From assembly GCA_020080175.1 (NCBI GenBank), contig JAGHQL010000036.1:98626-162625 (forward strand): 64,000 bases of DNA. Direction: 5' to 3'. The position numbers were made by a program, and so were the translations under genes. The notes under the pieces were generated by a model that saw only the letters and a program-made list of their open reading frames with translations, was not told the DNA's origin and did no database searches. Shown here in pieces: positions 46,848-58,881 of the stretch (its first letter is position 1; each line of letters opens with the position of its first letter). The stretch comes from Glutinoglossum americanum. Its lineage: Eukaryota; Ascomycota; Geoglossomycetes; Geoglossales; Geoglossaceae.

Positions 46848-49754
46848 TCACCTCCCGTCTCCATATTCGGGCTTATATGTAACAGCCCCCCCATCCTTCA
46901 TAAACTCCCTCAGTGCCATCGTGGCATACTGGCTCGTCCCAAGCTGGAACTTCACAATAACCGCTATCTTCTGGTTCTCGTCATCCTCGCTCCCATCCGC
47001 CTTAGCGCCTACAGTTGCAAAATTCTTATCTCCACCAGTTTCCCCCCTTTTGGTCTTTTGTAATCTCTCTAAGTCGGTGGCGACCATCTGCTCGTCTTCC
47101 CCGACATAAGGTTTGACTTCTAACCCGAGCCCCCTGACTACCCCAATGAGCTTTCGGTAGCTACCGCTCAGGCTGATATCCTTCCACGATCGTCTCATGT
47201 CATGCGGGTCCAGCTTCCCGCCACGCTCGCTTTCCATGAACTCTTTGTAAAAGTCAGCTAGCGAATTACGGGGATAGACAATGTCGAAGCCTGGTGTGGG
47301 CAGGACAATGTCGAAGATGGAGATGTTGCCACTCGCTGCCTCTTCCCCGGATACAGGACGGGCACGTTCAAATTCCTCTCCTCCTCTTCCACGGCCGCTT
47401 TGTGCATGGGCATGAATAACTACTTCCCCTACTTCGTCTTCTTCCTCTAGCGAATCGGTATCGGCCTCCACGCCGCCATGATCACGGACCAGAACGAGAT
47501 CGCCTTCCACCACCTTGTCACCCCACCTCTTCCACCTCTCTCCAGCAACAATGTTCCATACCAATGACTGATATGCGTGTACGTACATCAGACGCAATGG
47601 TCTTGATATCTGCTGTAGTGCCCCCTGCCAGTCCTTCGCCTTCCCACTTTGGGAAAGATGCTTGATCAATGCGGACTCAGCAGAAAATTTTCGGGGGAGG
47701 CGATCAAGAGCTTCTTTGCCTTGACCCGTTTTCTTGAATAGATCCAGGGCAATCGCGCGACGTATGTCATCGGATGACACCATCGGGCCATCAGGAAGCA
47801 ATGTCTGAGGGTCATTAGCGGCGGCAAGCGCTTCCTCGCTGAAGGAAAGAATTTGCTCGCAAGCGCGCTGAAAGTTACCCTGAAGCATCTGCATCCCGAC
47901 TTCGTGGGTTCCAGTAGCAAAGGTGCCAAAGCGCTGTAGGCCGTAGTAGTTCAGGAAGCCCTTTTGCTCCAGATTCAGGGCGGAATCCATAACTTTAATT
48001 TTAGCGGTTGTCAATTTCTCTTGAAACCTCATCCCTTTAGTATCCGGAAACTTGCAGTCTCTTAAAGTAATGACAAATTCGTTACCAGCCAGGTCACCCA
48101 GTGAGAGGCCTTCATTCTTGTATTCAAACCCACCAACTCTAGACCCACGCAAAAATTTATTCATACCTGCTAACTTCCGCGCATCAAGCCGGTGCGCACT
48201 AATACGCTGAACAGTGACAGCTCGACGATCCTTGGTTCCAGCGAACTGTAGGGATCTTGGCTGGATTCTCAGTTGCTTAGCCAGGAACGATATAACCTCC
48301 ATCGTATCCTTATTCTCCTTGTAAAGGGTAAAGTGGAGATATTCCCCGCGGCGCTCCTCACGGACGGATTTGCGATTTGGCTGCGGAAAAGTGGGTCTCT
48401 GAGTTTGGTGAGACATTGTGCCCCATCTGCTACGGCCAGAGCCATTCGAAAACGAGACAGCGACGGCACCATCTTCGCCAGTCTCTGTCTCCAACCGGGA
48501 GCGGAAGATCCGCCGCATTGACTGGTGTAATCGTGTACGTTGTGTACGCCCCATGGGGATATCGGACTTGACTTTGTCAAACGGCAAGTTCCTGTTATCT
48601 TTCACTTCCAGAGCCGCGTTATAGAGGGTGAGGATCTTCCCGAGAACAGGTGAGGTGAAAAATGTCAACAGCAGTGATTCGTCTTCGGCGGACAGCTGGA
48701 GAATGACCGATCAGCATCCCAAGACTATGCGGCGCCGAGAAGCGGAGGAACAAACCTGGAAGCTTTTCTCGTCAGCTGCCCCCATACCTACATTCGAGGG
48801 ATCTACCACGAGCTTATCAGGAACCGGCACCAAGATTTCCTCGCTCTCATGTCCTGGTGCCTCTTTCCGAAGATCTGACGGAGTGGCCGCACCCTTGTCA
48901 GAATTTGGCGTCACTATTCCCTTACTTTCACATTCCGGGATATCTCTCTGAAGGCTCGATCCAATCACTTGGGTATCAGTATTCGACATCAGGGTGTCCT
49001 TATTTTCGTATTTTGGTATATCACTCTGTGGGTCAGATAGTCCTTCTCTCACTTTATACGCTGCATATTCCGCCAACTGTTTCTTTCTATGCTCGGCATC
49101 CTCTAGAGCTAGCTGAGCAGGCAACCTACCCCAAGCTGCAATCGCATCCTCACGTTTTTTTTGTAGTTCCTCCGACGGGCCGGAGGAGGCAGTAACTTCG
49201 CTAGAGGGTTGCTGGCCCGATACCGTAATTCCAATATCAGTTCGGCTCATGTGACCTACTCGGGCAGGCACTTCAGAACTCTGCTGGGTTGCCGTCACAA
49301 TCCCTTTCCCTGATTGCCCGGTCTGATTTGGTCGGGGACGCACTTCAATACTCTCAAGGTGAAGTACCTGGCCAGTGGGTAGTATTTCATTGACTAAAAA
49401 GTCCGTATAGCTGTAGCGCTTATATGCGTTAGCACGGTATACTTCGCGAGTAGTCGGAATGTTGCGCCATCCTCTATCGATGTGCCTGTTCGAATATCAT
49501 TCAGAAACTCACCGCTTCTTCACAATTCCAGAGAAGCCCAATGTGGTACTGTCAATGTAGGCTGTTATCCCAACCTCCATCTCTTTGAATCGGAGGTCAG
49601 TGAAATTGCCAAAGCCCGAGGGTGCTATAGTTGGTTGGGCGAAGCCCCCGATCTGACTTGTAATTCCGTCGATTCTCATGGCTCGATCAATGTCTGGATT
49701 GGGTGACAGTTTCTGCCGCTTTGTGGGTGACTGGACTTCAACTAAACCGTCCAT
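46848..49754 (-). CDS. PUS7: TruD-family RNA pseudouridine synthase Pus7
   Basis: Three exons: 49754-49513, 49410-48756 and 48695-46848, giving 914 residues. The first junction restores GFSGIVKKRYTDFLVNEI, typical of the family N-terminus. A Glu/Lys/Ser-rich linker separates it from the catalytic core, as in yeast Pus7. The TruD motif is FAGTKDRRAVTVQ with the catalytic Asp at about residue 455. Other family motifs are NYYGLQRFGTFATGTHEVG and LMYVHAYQSLVWNIVAGERW. Pus7 converts uridine to pseudouridine in U2 snRNA, tRNA, 5S rRNA and many mRNAs, in the nucleus mostly. The last exon ends with AG|GTGAGT overlapping the stop, so an extra terminal exon is possible, but YKPEYGDGR is already a normal C-terminus. 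Confidence 0.94.
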
Positions 49755-50401
49755 ATTGGGGTAGCTGAGGGCGTTCCAAGTATAAGTTACAGCTGGTTTG
49801 GCGATTTGTTGACGGTATAAAACATTCGGAAAAATTAAGTGGGATGAAAAGCGCTATTTATCCGATAAGCTAGCTGCCCTCCGATTGGCTCCTATTCACC
49901 TCACTTTGCCCTTTGCCTTAACTTACATCACCTTGCGGACCATGAGTTTGAACCCCATTATAGTCATGAGGTAGATACAGGAATCTAAGTAAGGGCGAGT
50001 CGGCCATAGGCATATTGTCAGGTCATATTTTGGTAAGAGCTCGGACTAATCTCCGCCGCCTCTCTCTCAACTTGCTTTGGCCCAGGGCCCAAACTCACGT
50101 CACACTATTTTCCTACTGGGGTTTGCTGAATAGGCTTGCGCTACTAACGTATGCTTAGCTACTTAAAGTGAGAGTGGCAAGTTGCTGGAATTGAAGGGGA
50201 AATGTGCACCGCGGTGCCCCCTCAAAACTGCCAGCCGAGGAGATGTGAGGACGGGGAGCGCTGAGGATTACGAGACGAACACGTCTCGCTACGCCTTGGT
50301 TTAGTTCTTGAAGTGCTAAGTGCAGGAATTTGGAATCACTAGACATCTGGTCTCGAGTCAGACTAAACAGGCATCTCAAGTGTTTCCCATTCTAGGATAC
50401 C
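49755..50401. other. Intergenic region between PUS7 and RCM1
   Basis: This 647-bp stretch holds the PUS7 promoter and the RCM1 3' flank. No feature is recognised. Confidence 0.5.
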
Positions 50402-52238
50402 CTATTTCTTCCGCCTCTTCTCCCTTCCAGTAGAAGTCTTGCCAGAGCTGCATCGGCCTTGGTCTGACTCCGCTGCTGATGGGGCAACTAAACCACCGTC
50501 GCTGAATCCTTCCCACTCATCTTCTTCTTCATTCCAATCAGCTGTATCTCCGGATTCAGGGGTAAGATCACTATCCCCGTCGACTACCGAGTCTCTAACG
50601 AAACCGACTACAAAGAAGCCCATAGTTCCCTCTTTACCCCCTTTCGAACATTTCAGGCAGGCATCAGCAACAACCTCCGTAGCACCCCCATGACCGCCCT
50701 CAAGTCCTTCACAAGCACCCAAAGCTCCTCTAATACCCCACCCCCTAAGCCCAGGGACTTGTTCTTCGCGTCGTAGGACTCGCCATCGCCTTCGCTTGGC
50801 GATGTCTGAGTTCAACGCCCTGACTACCACGTGCTCGTTCTCCTCAGCGTGGATGGAGCAGGTGGAATAGACGACCTTCCTTGCAGACTTGAAGCGGAAG
50901 GCATGTAAGAGAAGTTTCAGCTGGAATGCGGAGAGGGAAGAGAGGCGTTGAGACAAATTGCCACTGAGAGATTCTTCCTCGTCTTGAGGTGATTGAACTA
51001 TAGAACTTTTAGTATTTTTAGGTTCTTGGGCAGGTTCTCGCCTCCTCTTTTTCTTGTTGCTAGTTTTGGCCTGCTTTTCGGTACCCCTGCTTGGCAGAAC
51101 TAAACGTGGCATCTCGTCGCGACCAACCATCCCGCTCCCTGAGCAACTTGGGTCCAACAAAAGCGCTCCCACCCCTCTCCAAGCTTCACTCTCTGGATCC
51201 ACACGGAGAGAGTCCTGTTCTGGTTTCACAGTGACCATGTGGTTTGCGCCGGCCGTCTCCACCATCCTTTTCAGTATTAGCGCTCTGCTCTTGTCCCTTT
51301 CGAATGCCCAGATACTTGGATTCTTTGTCAGCACACCATTGGCTCTTTGGCGCTTAGAGAGTAGAGAAGCTAAATGTGTCGTCTTGTTCCCCGGTGCAGC
51401 GCAAGCGTCTATAAACTCTCCATCTTCCAACGAAGGGTCCAGAAGATATGCTGGAAAACAAGATGCCTTATCTTGGAATATAATATCGCCCTGTAAGTAT
51501 GCCGCAGTGTTCGCGAGATCAGCTCCTGGAGGCAAAGCAAGTAGATCAGGGACATGGCGATCTATGTGCAACACCTTCCTTGATGAAGATGCCTCAAGGA
51601 GTGCTAGGGAATCGACATGTGAATAATCTGCGAACGTGGTCTCCAGTTGGGTCTCCAGTGTTGTCCGCAGAGCGTTGATCCGTACCCATCGAGGATGGAG
51701 CAAGGGTCGTGTGGGCACCTCCCCATTGCCATTTTCTCCGGCACTTCCATTTGTGAGTGCTTCCGTCTGAGTCCCGCCATGCAAATTTATGCTAGTCTTT
51801 AGTGCATCAATAGATGGAAATCCCCGCCGTAGACGCGCCTTTATGAACTCGGCGTTTAACCTTGCCTTGTGCCTAGTGATTGCAAGTTTCAACGGGTGGG
51901 ATGTGGCAGCATCTATTCCACTTCTGAGCAATAAGTCATGAACCAGGAGCACTGCTAAAATAGGTGTCAACTAAAATGATTAAATACAGAGGATCAGCAC
52001 CACTCATTGAGCCTGAGCGAAAGCCAGCATCTCTAACCTTCTTCTCCACACTCAGGAGCTGTGACCGCTCTATCACCTCCCGCAACACCCCACTCCACTT
52101 GATCGTCTCGCTCACCAACGCATATAAATGCGCAGGTGATGACTTTAATGTCTTGTTATTGTAAACACGGGATTTGAGAGAACCTCCAACATCAACAGGC
52201 CCAGTGAGGATAGAGGCTGCTTCATGGTAGAGCGACAT
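50402..52238 (-). CDS. RCM1: 25S rRNA cytosine-C5 methyltransferase (Rcm1/NSUN5 family)
   Basis: Two exons (52238-52038 and 51970-50402) give 589 residues. The intron donor GTTAGA follows VEKK and the acceptor TTTTAG precedes LTPILAVLLVHDLLL. The S-adenosylmethionine motif I is DACAAPGNKT (about 255-264). The two catalytic-region cysteines of the NOP2/Sun fold are in LLLDPSCSGSG (about Cys343) and VVYSTCSIHAEENE (about Cys438). LHPRWVRINAL and FQDKASCFPAYLL are also typical. Yeast Rcm1 methylates C2278 of 25S rRNA in the nucleolus; the same site is assumed here. A Lys/Arg-rich insertion (about 365-380) and an acidic then basic C-terminal tail are likely nucleolar-targeting, inferred. Confidence 0.94.
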
Positions 52239-53764
52239 TGTGGGCGCAAGACCACAATAAATCCTTGAATTTTTGACTGCTTGAATTTCGCACCGTTAAC
52301 TACGGCTGACTACAACTGACCTGAACGCAAATCTAATCTTATCTTTTCCAGGCACCCGCACCTGATCACTGGAGACCTCCCCCTAACTCCATACCGATGT
52401 TAAAATGCTGACCTTATATCCACAAATGCTTACGGCAAGGCCCCCAAAATGAAAAAATCGCCGCCTCCATCCGTTCAAGCACCTACTTGGACCCAATGAA
52501 TGCAAGGTAGCGCTCCTCGACCAGATACTACACAAGTCCTTTTATAGCACTCTAACTTCTATTACCCCGAGGGTGATGAGGAAGCTCCGGGTAATCTTCG
52601 CGTTCGCCAATTCCCTTCTCGTCCTAGCTACTACCATAACTTTACTAGTCAGAAAGAAAGAGCGGAACGACAGCACCTACATCTTTGCAACAACGGGAAA
52701 CCTTACAACCCGGCTAATTGGTTGTGCTCTTTTGGCCCTCCCTGATCTGGGCTATTGAGGCGTTTGACTCATACGTGCGCACGAGCGGGAAGACAGCCGA
52801 TGGGCATAGAACCGCGTTGGCTGCTCGGCTCCACCATGGTAGTCGTTTCTACCACAATTAGCCCGGACCTATTAGTTGTCTTGCCCAGCCCATTTGGCTA
52901 GCTCATCATCCTCAGGTCTATATGGGGTTGTGGATTCTTAGCCGCTGTCCTGGGTACGCTCTGTTTAATAGCTCCTGCTTGCTGCAATCGCTTTGTTTCC
53001 CCTCCCCATCGCTGGCAATAATGTCGCACATGGCACTTCGGTTTTGTGTCGAATTTGGTGAGGGCGGGCGAAACCCAAGCCTGGTCCGTTCTACACTGGC
53101 CGCCTCAGTGTTCCTACCACTTAGGTTACCATCGTACCTTGGCAATCCTATCTATGTTTCCCGTCGGCGGTCCGAGTCCCAAGCGTGAGTATTATCCCTT
53201 ATGCCTGGTATCCAAGACTCCATTGGTACGCTAGCATCGCCACAGCGCAAACAACGAACTACGCTGTTGTAATTAACACGGCTGTCTAGCTAGGAGCTCT
53301 CCTTTAATTCTAAATGGCCCTCGACTTCGACAAGTCTAGTCCCAGCTAAGCTATAAGCAGCTGTCTGTATCCGCCAATGGAAAGCATACCGTCTTACTCG
53401 CTACCTCCCAGACTACTCTAGAGGGTCACCATTAGAGTTTCCGTAGAAAATTTTATTTTATGGTTTCAATGTGGCCAGGGGGTTGCTTAGGGGGTGGGGC
53501 AAACAGGATTTGGGTCTTCAGTACTAACGGCGTTTTGGTTTCTATGTGCAGAATTTGTTAGGTAAATTCCCACCAACCTATATAACGTAAATAAGATTAA
53601 GCACGTCCAGCCCTCGTCATCAGAAAGGGAATCAAAGGCTCTTGTATGTTTTGTGAGTGCAGTATTGACATCTTCTCATTGCAGTCTATATCTTGCGGGG
53701 TTGCCCAAATGTTAATTCTACTCACCCTGAACCGATCTGTACACCAGTAGCCGTTGTCCATTAA
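52239..53764. other. 1.5-kb intergenic region
   Basis: It lies between RCM1 (promoter side) and the 3' end of the phosphoesterase gene. A 61-codon ORF at 52573-52758 (+) has a hydrophobic segment but no family signal or context, and is not called. Nothing else is recognised. Confidence 0.4.
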
Positions 53765-56090
53765 TCAGCTTCCAATCCCAATTCCCACAGGACAATTCGG
53801 CATATTCTCCTGCCACGCAATCTTTGCGTATACCGGCAAGTAGCTATTCGTTGTGAAGTTCTTTGGCAAATAATACAGCACGTCCCCCATCGCGTAGTTA
53901 GTGCCGATACTCTTCAGCGCCCCGAGGACATAATCTGCGATAAAATCCACAAACACAAAGTCCACGGTCTCGGGGTCAGAGCCATCCGTCGGGAAGGAGG
54001 CGTTGGCTTGGATGTCGTTGGGTTGGATATAGTTAGGGATCTTGGTGTGCGGGGTATCGTCTCCATCGGTGCCAAAGTCATCGGTAGTGGTATACCCGGG
54101 GAATAACTGAATGTTTTGACGGCGTAGGAGTCGGCCACCAGCGTAGTGTCTGCCTGTTGCATGGTTGTGCGAGATTGGAGGATCGATGCATGAGTCCTGG
54201 AAGGTCATCTGGCCAAAGCCAAACTCCTGGCTGAACTCACGCTTCTGGACAGGACCGGCATTTAAGATTCCTAGAACTTGCTATGTATACTAGTTAGTTC
54301 CTGTGTCGGGCATGGCATCCGAATGACTGTACTTTACCTTGGCGATACTATAAGGCACATTTGGGATGAACTGGAATGCATCTGGGAAAGGGCTCACGAT
54401 ATACGAATCGTCAAGGGTGAACGGCCCCTTGGGAAGGTCGAATCTAATGGTTCCAATGTTAGAGATGATAAGCCTTGGGATGTCCCTCCTCGATTCATTC
54501 ACAATAACGGTGGCGAATGCCGTTTCCACGAGCGTATATATATTCCCAGGGGCTCCAAATGGTTGGCAGAATTGGCAATAGGTAAGGGGTGCACAACCAA
54601 AGAGCTTCTGCAATCCGAGTTCCTTCCGAGCTTCTGTAATGTCATTAGTCACGCTAAGGCCGCCGCCAAAATCGAAGTGACGATTAGGCGCGGTGTGGTA
54701 TGCGAAAGTGAGTCTATTCCAGTCCAGATAACGTCGGGCGTAAGCAAGTCCGGAGCTGCTCGTCGGAGTTGAAGCCAAGCCGGTTGGGGTTCCCGTCCTA
54801 ATAGGCACAGCTTTGCGGGTAGGGTTTGGAACGCCACTAAGCGTTTGTTTGCCCCTGAATGTCGGAGACTTAATGCCACTCATAGATAACCAGCCGAGCG
54901 TCTCACAATAGCGGCCTCCATCCCGGTTAGTAATGCTAAGACACGTAGGCAAAGATCCGGGAGCTCACCTGACTCTAGCCCAGTTGTCTTGTCATCGTGG
55001 ACATAAAAATCTCTTATGTGGGTATGACCACCGAAGGCTTGAATTGGAATATCAGGCCTAAGTCCTCGAATCGTGTTGTAAAGTATTCCGAATGTGCTCG
55101 ATTTCACGCTTGGTCTTACAGGATTGTGTCCGATGACGAGGAAGAGGTCTATAGGTTTGGTATAGTTGACGGCATCCCGAAACCACTGTTGCTTAACGAG
55201 ATCCGCTGCCTTTGTAACACGAGAAACGTTAGAATTACCGGTGAAGTCAAACAAGACTCCAAAGGCCATTATTCGCAGACCTGTCGGACATATCAGCAAA
55301 ACCAGAAGCGTGACGGCACCCTTAAGACTTTCAAAAGGGGCTTACCATAGTGGGTGGTGAAGTAGCGGTACTTGCTTCCAATATACTCAAACTGGTTCGT
55401 CACAGGATTGATAATCTCAACATTGCTAGTAAGGTACCTGTCTCCATAGACTGTGCTGAATTGATAGAAGGTCTCGTACGCGATTTCGGAAACATACAGC
55501 TCATGGTTACCTGTGCAATATCGATCCCGATTAGCTCTATTGCCTGAGCGTCAACCTGGGAAGCATTGCATACCAATAGCCAACAGGTCGTAATCAAGGT
55601 TCTCGAATATAATATTCGATGCATTTCCATTAGGAGACGTCGCGTCAGCTAGTCCTGCCCCGTCATGGAGGTCGCCTAGCAAGGCCACTTATGTCAGTCT
55701 CAACGAAAGATTATGCATAATAATCACCCTTCCTTCTATCCAATTGTGATTCATACCAGTGTCGATTAACAGCAAGTCAACCTCTAAGCTCCTAGCCTTT
55801 TCTTTCATGAGCTTGTTGAAACTAACAAAATCTCCCCAATCAGCACCATAATTTTGCTCTTTGAGATGACCTTCCAACCACCCATGCGTGTCTGTTGTGT
55901 GTAGAAAATTAATCTGACCCCATTCAAGCGGGGCTCGAGGCTGGGTGACTGCAGGCAAAGACTCTGGTTGCATGCGGCGCACATTGCGCGCTAGCAAAAC
56001 ATCCTCCTGAGGCCCATAGCAGTTATCACAACCTAGTGCCGCCCCTACAGCAGCAACTATGGCGGGAAGGTGTGACAAGGTCCAGTGCAT
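53765..56090 (-). CDS. Secreted or vacuolar calcineurin-like phosphoesterase (5'-nucleotidase-like)
   Basis: Six exons: 56090-55757, 55675-55574, 55510-55346, 55280-54969, 54915-54338 and 54280-53765, giving 668 residues. The chosen ATG gives a signal peptide ([20 protein letters not shown]). Metallophosphoesterase motifs appear in order: [14 protein letters not shown] (Asp67, His69), LLLIDTGDLHDG, the GNHE block at residue 146, LVIGHNPV and FGGHTHIRD. All expected metal ligands are therefore present, split correctly by introns at GD and GNHE. The sequence resembles the yeast YHR202W group, a vacuolar/secreted phosphoesterase family with a 5'-nucleotidase-like C-terminal part; a dinuclear metal phosphatase on nucleotides or other phosphoesters is expected, substrate unknown. 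The C-terminal domain contains [15 protein letters not shown] and ends [10 protein letters not shown]. Confidence 0.9.
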
Positions 56091-57027
56091 TTCAACCCTT
56101 GAGCTATCCAAAAGTTAAAGCAAAAGCCGTAGCACCAAGGTTGGCTATGTAATTAACGTCAGATGTCGAATGGCCGTGGTACAAAATCTAGTAGTGATCA
56201 AGAGAGAAACAATGTGTAGTCCAAACCCCTCACCACCTCGACAGGCTCGGAGCATAGCAACCTAGCCTACCCGTACAAAATTCTACCTCGGGGCTTCCGA
56301 ATACAGCATTACGATCGGCCAGCATTATTTGTATTAGGACGAACGGCATGTGTTCGGGCGTCTGATTCGCCACGGGTGAAAGGGAGATAACCACTTTGGC
56401 GAAGCGTTTACATGGGCGCAGGTCGAAACAGATCAAGGTTCTTGAACGACTTAATGGACAGGTCTTGGGCCTCACTAGCCCGATGGTGGTCTAAAATTCT
56501 GTATTTCATAGCGCTGGTTGTGGAAGGTGTTCGAGACGTCAGTCTTAGCCCGATGGCACCAAGCACAGCGAGTCGGGTCGTTTCCGAATGCACAAAACCA
56601 TTTCCAGCCAAGCGATTTCTCCCAATGTTCCCATGGTCTTAGCTCAACAGAGATCGGGGAATTATAGGACACTCAACGGGAACCCCTAAAGGGTGCTTGA
56701 GCGCCCTCTAGATAAGGGCTGCGACTATGCACGCATACCAAAATGACGTTTTCATTGGAACTATGCTATCTGACTAAAGTCCCTCCAAACTCCAATGCGC
56801 CTCAAAGAACGAGGTAAGAATAAGCAGCGTGCACAGGGCCTTTTCTGTCCCGGACGCCGCATTAGTACACGCTGCCAAAGAAATCCCTTATTCACATATA
56901 GCCACTACTCATAATCAGGAATGATCGCGGCTCTGAAGTCCACTCCTGGCCCACCATCCCAAAGCCCCAGCGAAAATTAGAATTAGATGATAACGATAAC
57001 CCAACTGGTACAGCTCTACGAACGCCG
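56091..57027. other. Intergenic region upstream of the phosphoesterase gene
   Basis: No recognisable gene; several short ORFs are unsupported. It contains the phosphoesterase promoter and the 3' flank of the membrane protein gene. Confidence 0.4.
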
Positions 57028-58002
57028 TCAGACCATCTGATGTGTTAATGTTTCCTCACCCCTATCGGAAACGCTCGATACCACAGATACGTCGTCTGTC
57101 CCTCTTCTTCTGATGACTTCACTTCCGTCAACGTCAACGGAGGGCGCCTGTGATTCAGCGTCGTCCTCTTCTGGATCCGCAAACGGTGAGCGAATCTCTG
57201 ATCTCCTTTGCGAGGCCATGTCTCCTCGTGACAACCGATACGCAGCGTTGATTGGCTGAGGATGAGCTAGACAAGCGCTGTTCGAGCGGGATATCGCAGA
57301 TTCGGATCGTGGTGCATAGGGTGGTGGTGGGTCAGGGCTCATCGCCCGGTACGAAAGACCGTTCGCGGGAATATGTTGGGATTCAGCCCCAGAAGTATCA
57401 ATCCCAGAGAAGTATCCCGCGTATGAAAAGGGCTGACCCCCTGGGTCGGTTCGTGACTGTTCAGTCGGGAAAGCTACAGGGGCGGGCTGCTCTAAGTCCA
57501 TTGGTGGAAGCCCCGGAGCAGACTGGTGTGACGAGCCATCTTTTGGCTGGCCGACAGAAGGCTTTACTAATGGGGTTTGCTGGGAATGCCCAGTCACACC
57601 CGCCATCTCCGCTTGCGTCGTCTCCTTGTCCCTCTTCTTTTGGCGTCGTCGTTTAATAAGGAATAAACCTAGCAGACAGAGAGCAAAAACGCTGACGACA
57701 GGAAGCCCCACCGCCGCGGCAAGGTGGGTACCGTGAAGACCACTATTAGCAGCCCGTTGAACAGGGAAGACGACATCGGTATTTGTTGCTGCTGCGCTCG
57801 CTGAGGCGGAACCATAAGGGTTGACCAATGTCCTGGTCACATATTTGGTCATTTCGTATGATTCACCAGAGTTGATGCCATTCGGAGTCGGGGCAGCGAC
57901 CGGAGTCGTAGTAACCGTCATGAACGAGCTAACAGGAAACGATTGTGTTGGCCAAGGATAACTGGGGATTCCATCAGGAGTTTCACCGAAAGGTAATACC
58001 AT
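57028..58002 (-). CDS. Single-pass membrane protein with PPPY motif, function unknown
   Basis: One exon of 324 residues. Residues 1-92 are Ser/Thr/Pro/Ala-rich and would be O-glycosylated if outside the cell. One membrane span lies at about 93-116 (LAAAVGLPVVSVFALCLLGLF), followed by a stop-transfer patch KRRRQKKR. The cytosolic part is Pro/Ser-rich with PPPPYAP at 225-231, a PPxY site for WW domains of Rsp5-type ubiquitin ligases, and an acidic stretch near the end. No signal peptide is seen, so it is either a type III protein or has a missed upstream exon. The layout recalls fungal Mid2/Wsc-like or mucin-like surface sensors, but no conserved domain proves that. Confidence 0.7.
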   Translation of the reverse strand: MVLPFGETPDGIPSYPWPTQSFPVSSFMTVTTTPVAAPTPNGINSGESYEMTKYVTRTLVNPYGSASASAAATNTDVVFPVQRAANSGLHGTHLAAAVGLPVVSVFALCLLGLFLIKRRRQKKRDKETTQAEMAGVTGHSQQTPLVKPSVGQPKDGSSHQSAPGLPPMDLEQPAPVAFPTEQSRTDPGGQPFSYAGYFSGIDTSGAESQHIPANGLSYRAMSPDPPPPYAPRSESAISRSNSACLAHPQPINAAYRLSRGDMASQRRSEIRSPFADPEEDDAESQAPSVDVDGSEVIRRRGTDDVSVVSSVSDRGEETLTHQMV

Positions 58003-58881
58003 TCTGCTGGTGGAAGGAGGCTATCTCGTCCGCTGAGCCAAATGTATGTTAGAGAAGTCGGCAGATTTCTGGAAACCGGAGTGGATTTAACAAACCTATT
58101 ACAATTCTTTCAGCGAAGCTTGTGTTTGTTCTCGAACCAGCCTCTCGCAACTGGCATTAATAATTCAACAGGACAGATGGTAGTCTTCTTCTCAAAAGTG
58201 AGCGACAGGATTTCCGCAGAAAGGAAGCTTCTGCTGGATGAAAGGAAAGAGAGACTACTTTGCAGCAGACACCTCGACTCAAACCTGATTCTATCGGGCC
58301 CCGCAGCAGGGCCAAGGCACAGCCCACTCCCAAGCCCCGAAGTAAACTCTTCGTGCTACGGGAAGCAGGAAGGCTGAGGGGCTCGGAAAAGGACATGGTT
58401 GGTCTACTCCGGGTTGCGCAGAGACAGAATAGACAAAGTGAGGGTGCTGCATGGTTGCTCTTCCGAACCCATCCAGTCAACGATGCAGTTGCGTTTACGA
58501 TTTAGCTATTTGCGGAAAACTCATGGATGGGAATTGAGAATTGTAAGAGTACGGACCCCCAAAGCCGAGCGATCACCGAATGCCGACACCTCGCCTAGCC
58601 CCGACCCAGTCACTAACCAGCCCACTGCTACCTACTAACCCAATTTAAGCGGCATCTACTGCATTATCCAACCACCTGTGAGCTCCCCACCACCTACTGA
58701 CACCCGCCCCACTTCGACTGTTGCCTCGCCAGCACGACATCAGACGGCTTCAATGGCAATTGGCTGCTTTACCGATGCTCCAAATACAGCCTAGTTTCTT
58801 GGCTACGGAGCCAACGTCGGTTCATAGAGACCGGGACATGATTCTCATTCATCATCCCAGCCGCTGTGCTCGCTCTTCGAC
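58003..58881. promoter_or_regulatory. Divergent upstream region of the membrane protein and AIM3-like genes
   Basis: An 879-bp region between two genes transcribed away from each other. No specific factor site can be supported. Short ORFs here are not called. Confidence 0.4.

Noticed and set aside
52573-52758. 61-codon plus-strand ORF with a hydrophobic run
   Set aside because: Too short and without homology, conserved context or signal features to support a gene.
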